From Actinomycetota bacterium (GTDB taxonomy: Bacteria; Actinomycetota; Actinomycetes; Streptosporangiales; Streptosporangiaceae), in assembly GCA_027326205.1 (NCBI GenBank), contig DAHWEX010000483.1, forward strand, positions 1 to 35,818: a stretch of 35,818 bases of DNA, given 5' to 3'. The notes under the pieces were generated by a model. The model searched no databases. It saw only the letters and a program-made list of their open reading frames with translations, and was not told where the DNA came from. A program made the translations under genes and the position numbers. This document shows positions 32,029 to 35,818 of this stretch, one piece after another. Numbering within the stretch: position 1 is the stretch's first letter; each line of letters opens with the position of its first letter.

Positions 32029-32136
32029 GTGGCGGACGCCAGCCTAGTGGCGGACGCCAGCCTAGTGGTAGAGGTCAGCCTTGCCGCGAATACCAGCCTA
32101 GCCGCAGGCGCCCGGTTAGCCGCAGCCGCCCGGTCG
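32029..32136 (+). repeat. 18-nt degenerate tandem repeat array
   Basis: Six consecutive 18-nt units start at 32029. The first two (GTGGCGGACGCCAGCCTA) are identical and the rest diverge progressively. Read in one plus frame it gives hexapeptides such as LVADAS, LVADAS, LVVEVS, LAANTS and LAAGAR; on the minus strand it gives RLASAT-like repeats. No start or domain supports translation. Confidence 0.8.
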
Positions 32137-32279
32137 GCTTCTTGACCCGTCGCCGAGCTAACCGCCGGAGGCTTTCGGCTGCGCCGCTGGTTGGCTGCGC
32201 GACTGGTTGGCTGCGCTGTCCCGGGAGCACGTGCCTCCCGCTGCTCATGATCACTTCTCACGATCAAGATCACTTATTG

Positions 32280-32329
32280 AAGATCTATGGCTTTTCGGCC
32301 CCCCTGGGGGCCGAAAAGCCATAGATCTT
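32280..32329. terminator. perfect 24-bp inverted repeat, possible terminator
   Basis: Arms 32280-32303 and 32306-32329 are perfectly complementary around a 2-nt CT centre. The arm begins AAGATCTATGGCTTTTCGG. Such a stem would be extremely stable in RNA. It is about 445 nt after rnc and 280 nt before fpg. It could end a long rnc 3' UTR, or be a structural or mobile-element remnant. Confidence 0.55.
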
Positions 32330-32610
32330 GCCGGAAGGATCTTGCTTGGCGGCGGCGGCAGTCAGCGGAGGACCGTCTTGGCCACGGTGAACGGAAGGCG
32401 GTCTTGGCCGCCGCCAGCGGGGAGAGGCGTGTCAGCGGGCTGTCACGGAATATGGGGACGGACCTCCGGCTTGACAGGGAATATCGCGTCGGGACTGACA
32501 GGGAGTCGCGCGGAGCGCTAAGACTGGCGGAGCGTCAGAACTGGCCGGGCTAGGACTGGCGGCGCTGGAACTGCCGAGGAGCGGTCGCCGCGTGGCGGCC
32601 TGGAGGTGCC

Positions 32611-33588
32611 GTGCCTGAGTTGCCTGAGGTGGAGACGGTCCGCGAGGGCCTTGAGCGGCATGTCGTGGGGCGGACCGTCGCGAGCGCCGCGGTGCTGAAC
32701 GCCCGGGCGGTGCGCCGGGACCTCGCCGGATCCGAAGGGTTCGCCGCCGCGATGGCCGGCCGCACGTTCCTGCGCGCGGAACGCCGCGGCAAGTACCTCT
32801 GGTTCCCTCTCGGCGACGGAGTCACGCAACCCGGCCGCGTCGCCAGGCAGGACGGCCCCCCGTCCCCCGGGGAAACGCCCCCGGCGCACCTTCCGCCGGG
32901 CCGCGACTCGCCGCCGGGCCGCGACTCGCCGCCGGAGGCACCGCAGGAGGCGCTGCTCGCGCACCTCGGGATGAGCGGCCAACTGCTGGTCGGCGACCCT
33001 GACCGCCCGCTGTCGCCGCATGTCCGCGCGCGCTTCACGTTCGCCGATGACGGCCCCGACCTGCGCTTCACCGACCAGCGCACGTTCGGCCACCTGATGG
33101 TGACCCAGCTTGCCGACCCTGACGACCACGCGCGGGCCGTGCCGGCGCCGATCAGGCACATCGCGCCGGACCCGCTGGAAGACGCCTTCGACCCGAAGGA
33201 CTTCGCGGCGCGGCTAGCCCGCAAGAAGACCCAGGTCAAGCGCGCGCTCCTGGACCAGTCGCTGGTCAGCGGCATCGGCAACATCTACGCCGACGAGGCG
33301 CTGTGGCGCGCGAAGCTGCACTGGGCGCGGCCGGCGGACACCCTCGCCCGCGCCGAAGTGTCCCGGCTGCTTGCGGCGGTTCGCGAGGTACTCACCGAGG
33401 CGCTCAAGGCAGGCGGCACGTCCTTCGACGCGCTGTACGTGAACGTGAACGGTGAGAGCGGCTACTTCGACCGTTCGCTCAACGCCTACGGCCGTGCGGG
33501 CGAGCCGTGCGGCCGCTGTGCCGCCCCGATCAGCCGTGCCTCGTTCATGAACCGCTCCTCCTACTTCTGCCCCCGCTGCCAGCGGTGA
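32611..33588 (+). CDS. mutM: formamidopyrimidine-DNA glycosylase with a Pro-rich insert
   Basis: The protein has 325 residues, about 40 more than usual. The catalytic N-terminus [15 protein letters not shown], the Lys in [43 protein letters not shown], and the C-terminal zinc finger CGRC...CPRCQR are intact. It removes 8-oxoguanine and formamidopyrimidines from DNA. Between PLGDG and ALLAHLG lies an insert of about 44 residues (70-113), Pro/Arg/Asp-rich, with an 18-nt direct repeat encoding PPGRDS twice. It falls in a loop before a core strand. GGAGG lies 5 nt before the GTG start. Confidence 0.95.
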   Translation: MPELPEVETVREGLERHVVGRTVASAAVLNARAVRRDLAGSEGFAAAMAGRTFLRAERRGKYLWFPLGDGVTQPGRVARQDGPPSPGETPPAHLPPGRDSPPGRDSPPEAPQEALLAHLGMSGQLLVGDPDRPLSPHVRARFTFADDGPDLRFTDQRTFGHLMVTQLADPDDHARAVPAPIRHIAPDPLEDAFDPKDFAARLARKKTQVKRALLDQSLVSGIGNIYADEALWRAKLHWARPADTLARAEVSRLLAAVREVLTEALKAGGTSFDALYVNVNGESGYFDRSLNAYGRAGEPCGRCAAPISRASFMNRSSYFCPRCQR

Positions 33589-33928
33589 GTGGCCGCGGCG
33601 CCGCGTGAGCGGGCGGACCACAAGCTGACGGCTCGCGCTAGGGGTTTGGCGCTTCGCATTGCGTGAGGTCGGTCACCCTTCGTAGGCCACTGGTAGGATC
33701 GCACAAGCAAAAAGACGCTAGATGTAGGGGTTTTGCGCGGAGATCGTGCGGAGATCATTTGTTTGCTGAGGGCATCTTTGGTAAGATTGGCTGCATAACG
33801 GGTGACAGGGCTGTTCTCAACTTGACCTCTAAAGATCATGGTGAGACCCTGTACCTGTTGCCCGCACGCATGGGCGTGCGGTTCACATTGTGCCCACTCT
33901 GGTCACTCAGTGTGGAGGACCTTTCACC
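33589..33928. other. 340-nt gene-free stretch before the small coiled-coil gene
   Basis: I find no credible gene. It is AT-richer than its neighbours and holds a good promoter (33759-33787) and a leader of about 135 nt. The leader includes a CGCACGC/GCGTGCG hairpin near 33868-33885. A GCGGAGATC-like word is repeated at about 33738-33756. Confidence 0.65.
33759..33787 (+). promoter_or_regulatory. promoter of the small coiled-coil gene
   Basis: TTGTTT at 33759-33764 and TAAGAT at 33782-33787 are separated by exactly 17 nt, the best sigma-70-like match in the window. The start point would be near 33794. Confidence 0.55.
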
Positions 33929-34123
33929 ATGTCGAAGGCTCTATTCGGCCACGTCGGTGGCCCCGATCCGCGTATGGTCTCGGAAATGCGCCGTCTCCAG
34001 CAGCGCGTTCGCGACCTGGAAGCCGAGCTTGTGCGGCTCCAGGAAGAGAACGATGCCCTTGCCGCTGGGCTGACGCACGATGAGGACGTGCTGGTTCTGG
34101 ACCGCGAGCCCGCGCTTGCCTGA
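33929..34123 (+). CDS. small coiled-coil protein conserved near smc in actinomycetes
   Basis: The protein has 64 residues: MSKALFGHVGGPDPRMVSEM, then a heptad-like helix RRLQQRVRDLEAELVRLQEEN, then an acidic end. Leucine/valine spacing suggests a short dimeric coiled coil, similar to the zipper of small regulators, but there is no DNA-binding motif. I recall similar small proteins between mutM and smc in Streptomyces; their function is unknown to me. GGAGGA lies 9 nt before the ATG. It has its own promoter with a long leader and its own terminator, so it is expressed separately from smc. Confidence 0.85.
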   Translation: MSKALFGHVGGPDPRMVSEMRRLQQRVRDLEAELVRLQEENDALAAGLTHDEDVLVLDREPALA

Positions 34124-34209
34124 CGATCTCAGGTAGCCCGCAAGGGTTCCTGGAGTCAGGGAAGCGCCGCTCGGCCCGCTACTGGCGGGTCCGTCAAGGC
34201 AACCTCAGA

Positions 34210-34250
34210 AACGAACAAGGGACGTCCTTCTCAGACGTCCCTTACTCGTT
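34210..34250 (+). terminator. terminator after the small coiled-coil gene
   Basis: AACGAACAAGGGACGTC (34210-34226) pairs with GACGTCCCTTACTCGTT (34234-34250), 15 of 17 positions, around a 7-nt loop. GTTT follows. It lies about 87 nt after the stop codon. Confidence 0.75.
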
Positions 34251-34256
34251 GTTTCC

Positions 34257-34567
34257 GGCATAGCGTCCGTTATGGGCGCTATGTGCCGGTGGCCCGCTGT
34301 GCGAAGAGTATTCGCGTGCCCAAAATGAGCCGGCCCTTTTCGCCGGGTCGGCCATGTGTGGCGTAAAACACACTCCGCGGATTCGCGGGCCGCTCTCTCC
34401 CGAGCCCGTTTTACCCTGGCGATCATCGATTTGTCGCCTGATGTTCAAGGGTTTTGCCCGTTCCCGCGCCGTTTCCGGCGGTCAGCCGCCCGGAGCGGTA
34501 GCCTTCGGGTGGCGGTGCCGTTCGCGGGACGCGCATCGCGCGGCGTTTCGGGGGAAGAGGAGGGCGC
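34257..34567. other. 311-nt gene-free region upstream of smc
   Basis: I find no gene. CATAGCGTCC (34259-34268) and GGGCGCTATG (34274-34283) form a small hairpin just after the previous terminator. The central part is AT-richer (for example TGGCGTAAAACACACTC near 34352) and probably holds the smc promoter, but I cannot pick out clear hexamers. Confidence 0.6.
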
Positions 34568-35818
34568 GTGTACCTGAAGTCCCTCACGCTGCGCGGCTTC
34601 AAGTCGTTCGCCTCCGCGACCACGCTGCGCCTTGAGCCGGGCATCACCTGCGTCGTCGGCCCCAACGGGTCGGGTAAGTCCAACGTCGTCGACGCGCTCT
34701 CCTGGGTCATGGGCGAGCAGGGCGCGAAGAGCCTGCGCGGCGGCAAGATGGAAGACGTCATCTTCGCCGGCACCACGAACCGCGCGCCGCTGGGCCGCGC
34801 CGAGGTCGCGCTCACCATCGACAACACCGACGGCGCGCTGCCGATCGACTACGCCGAGGTGACGATCAGCCGCCTCATGTTCCGTTCCGGCCAGAGCGAG
34901 TACGCGATCAACGGCGACAGTTGCCGCCTGCTCGACGTGCAGGACCTACTGTCCGACAGCGGCCTCGGCCGCGAGATGCACGTGATCGTCGGCCAGGGCC
35001 AGCTTGACCAGATCCTGCACGCGGGCCCTGAGGCCCGCCGGGCGATCATCGAGGAAGCCGCCGGCGTGCTCAAGCACCGCAAGCGCAAGGAGAAGGCGCT
35101 CCGCAAGCTCGACGCCATGCAGGCCAACCTGACCAGGCTGGTCGACCTCACCGGCGAGCTCGGCAGGCGCCTCAAGCCGCTGGGCAGGCAGGCCGAGATC
35201 GCGCGGAAGGCGGCCACCATCCAGGCCGACCTGCGTGACGCCAAGCTGCGGCTGCTCGCGGACGACTACGTGCGACTACGGGACAAGCTGGAGCGCGAGG
35301 AGGCCGACGAGGCCGCGATCCGCGCCCGCCGCGCCGAGCTCGAGGCCGCCCTCGCCGCCGCCAGGGAACGGGAAGCCGCGTTCGACGTCGCGGTCCAGGC
35401 GCAGGCCGCGGCGCTCGCGGAGGCACAGCAGACCTGGTTCCGGCTGTCCTCGCTGACCGAGAAGCTCCGCTCCGTCCAGGGGCTCGCCACCGAGCGGGTG
35501 AAGCTGCTCGCCGCCGACTCCGAACCGGAGCGCGCCGGCCGCGACCCCGACGAGCTCGACCGGCAGGCCGCCGAGCTACGCGCGGAAGAGGCCGGCCTGA
35601 CCGAGCGGCTCGCCGACGGCCGCGAGGCGCTCGGCCAGGCCGTCGCGGAGCGGACCATGGCCGAGAGCGCCCTCGCCGCCGCCGAGCGCAGGCTGGCCGA
35701 CGCAGCCCGGGCCGCCGCCGGGCGCGCCGAGCGGCTCGCCCGGCTGCGCGGCATGGTCGACGCGGCCGCGAGCCGCGCCGCCGCGACCAGTGAGGAAATC
35801 GGCCGGCTGACCGCCGCC
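34568..35818 (+). CDS. smc: chromosome segregation protein SMC (N-terminal part, cut by the window end)
   Basis: Seen here are 417 codons with no stop, so the gene continues past the window. The ATPase head begins [20 protein letters not shown], with Walker [10 protein letters not shown] (31-39), the Q-loop region [22 protein letters not shown], and [20 protein letters not shown] leading into the coiled coil. The long heptad region rich in Ala/Glu/Arg follows from about residue 170. SMC organises and helps segregate the chromosome with ScpA and ScpB. GTG start; GAGGAGGG lies 5 nt upstream. Confidence 0.96.
   Translation, partial: MYLKSLTLRGFKSFASATTLRLEPGITCVVGPNGSGKSNVVDALSWVMGEQGAKSLRGGKMEDVIFAGTTNRAPLGRAEVALTIDNTDGALPIDYAEVTISRLMFRSGQSEYAINGDSCRLLDVQDLLSDSGLGREMHVIVGQGQLDQILHAGPEARRAIIEEAAGVLKHRKRKEKALRKLDAMQANLTRLVDLTGELGRRLKPLGRQAEIARKAATIQADLRDAKLRLLADDYVRLRDKLEREEADEAAIRARRAELEAALAAAREREAAFDVAVQAQAAALAEAQQTWFRLSSLTEKLRSVQGLATERVKLLAADSEPERAGRDPDELDRQAAELRAEEAGLTERLADGREALGQAVAERTMAESALAAAERRLADAARAAAGRAERLARLRGMVDAAASRAAATSEEIGRLTAA

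Larger units (their letters stand above)
31836..32610. other. 775-nt gene-free stretch between rnc and fpg
   Basis: I see no credible gene on either strand; open frames here are low-complexity shadows. The stretch holds an 18-nt degenerate tandem array (32029-32136), short TTGGCTGCG repeats near 32190-32215, GATCA-rich DNA at 32245-32285, and a perfect 24-bp inverted repeat (32280-32329). The last 200 nt contain SD-like purine runs leading to fpg. Confidence 0.7.

Noticed and set aside
31525-32145. 206-residue plus-strand frame overlapping the rnc end and the 18-nt repeats
   Set aside because: The first half is a frame-shifted reading of rnc and the second half is the repeat array; no ribosome site or domain.
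31950-32273. 107-residue minus-strand frame over the 18-nt repeats
   Set aside because: Only repeat-derived RLASAT-like sequence; no start signal or homology.
33561-33839. 92-residue minus-strand frame between mutM and the small coiled-coil gene
   Set aside because: It overlaps a plus-strand promoter and the mutM end, has no ribosome site, and its composition does not match the genome's coding bias.
1-35818. tRNA, rRNA or insertion-sequence transposase genes
   Set aside because: I saw no cloverleaf with a TTCGANTC-like arm, no rRNA segments and no transposase motifs, though a covariance-model search could not be run.

Overview
The window is very GC-rich, gene-dense chromosomal DNA with strong GC3 bias and frequent GTG starts. 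Several families and local gene orders point to a filamentous actinomycete: a DUF5753 helix-turn-helix gene paired with DUF397, an NdgR-type regulator divergent from leuCD next to an HU gene, the F420 gene cofC, split pntAa/pntAb/pntB, and the run recG-rsmD-coaD-DUF177-rpmF-rnc-mutM-smc. It is probably in or near the Streptomycetales/Streptosporangiales. The exact genus cannot be read from the sequence.

Region 1 (1-5.0 kb) is accessory: an XRE/DUF397 pair, a CPBP-family membrane protein, and an IclR regulator followed by an amidase. Region 2 (5.1-11.4 kb) is the most distinctive part, a signalling locus. On the minus strand it encodes RsbR, RsbS and RsbT (a stressosome core), then an RsbT-like ATPase fused to a PP2C phosphatase, a histidine kinase with a degenerate RsbT-like N-terminus, and a response regulator fused to an RsbU-like phosphatase. 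Most of these genes overlap by 1-4 bp. A free STAS protein (RsbV-like) converges on the operon at one end. An RsbW-like ATPase sits upstream at the other end. No sigma factor gene is present. Region 3 (11.5-14.5 kb) is the proton-translocating transhydrogenase operon pntAa-pntAb-pntB, with a possible 7-codon leader peptide coupled to pntAa.

Region 4 (14.7-26.1 kb) is metabolic core: ndgR divergent from leuCD with two matching inverted-repeat operators, an HU protein, ddl, a transsulfuration-type PLP enzyme, gpsA, a PlsC-like acyltransferase, cofC, a stand-alone Lrp ligand-binding domain, thiL and rpmB. Region 5 (26.3-35.8 kb) is the conserved DNA repair, ribosome and chromosome block: recG, rsmD, coaD, DUF177 (yceD), rpmF, rnc, mutM (fpg), a small coiled-coil protein and the 5' part of smc, which runs off the window.

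The most unusual signal is a family of GC-rich palindromic elements. A tandem pair lies in frame inside the N-terminus of ndgR. Related copies lie over the 3' ends of leuD and coaD and supply their stop codons. Other, unrelated low-complexity or palindromic insertions occur in surface regions of Fpg and RecG. The gene-free stretch after rnc holds an 18-nt tandem repeat array and a perfect 24-bp inverted repeat.
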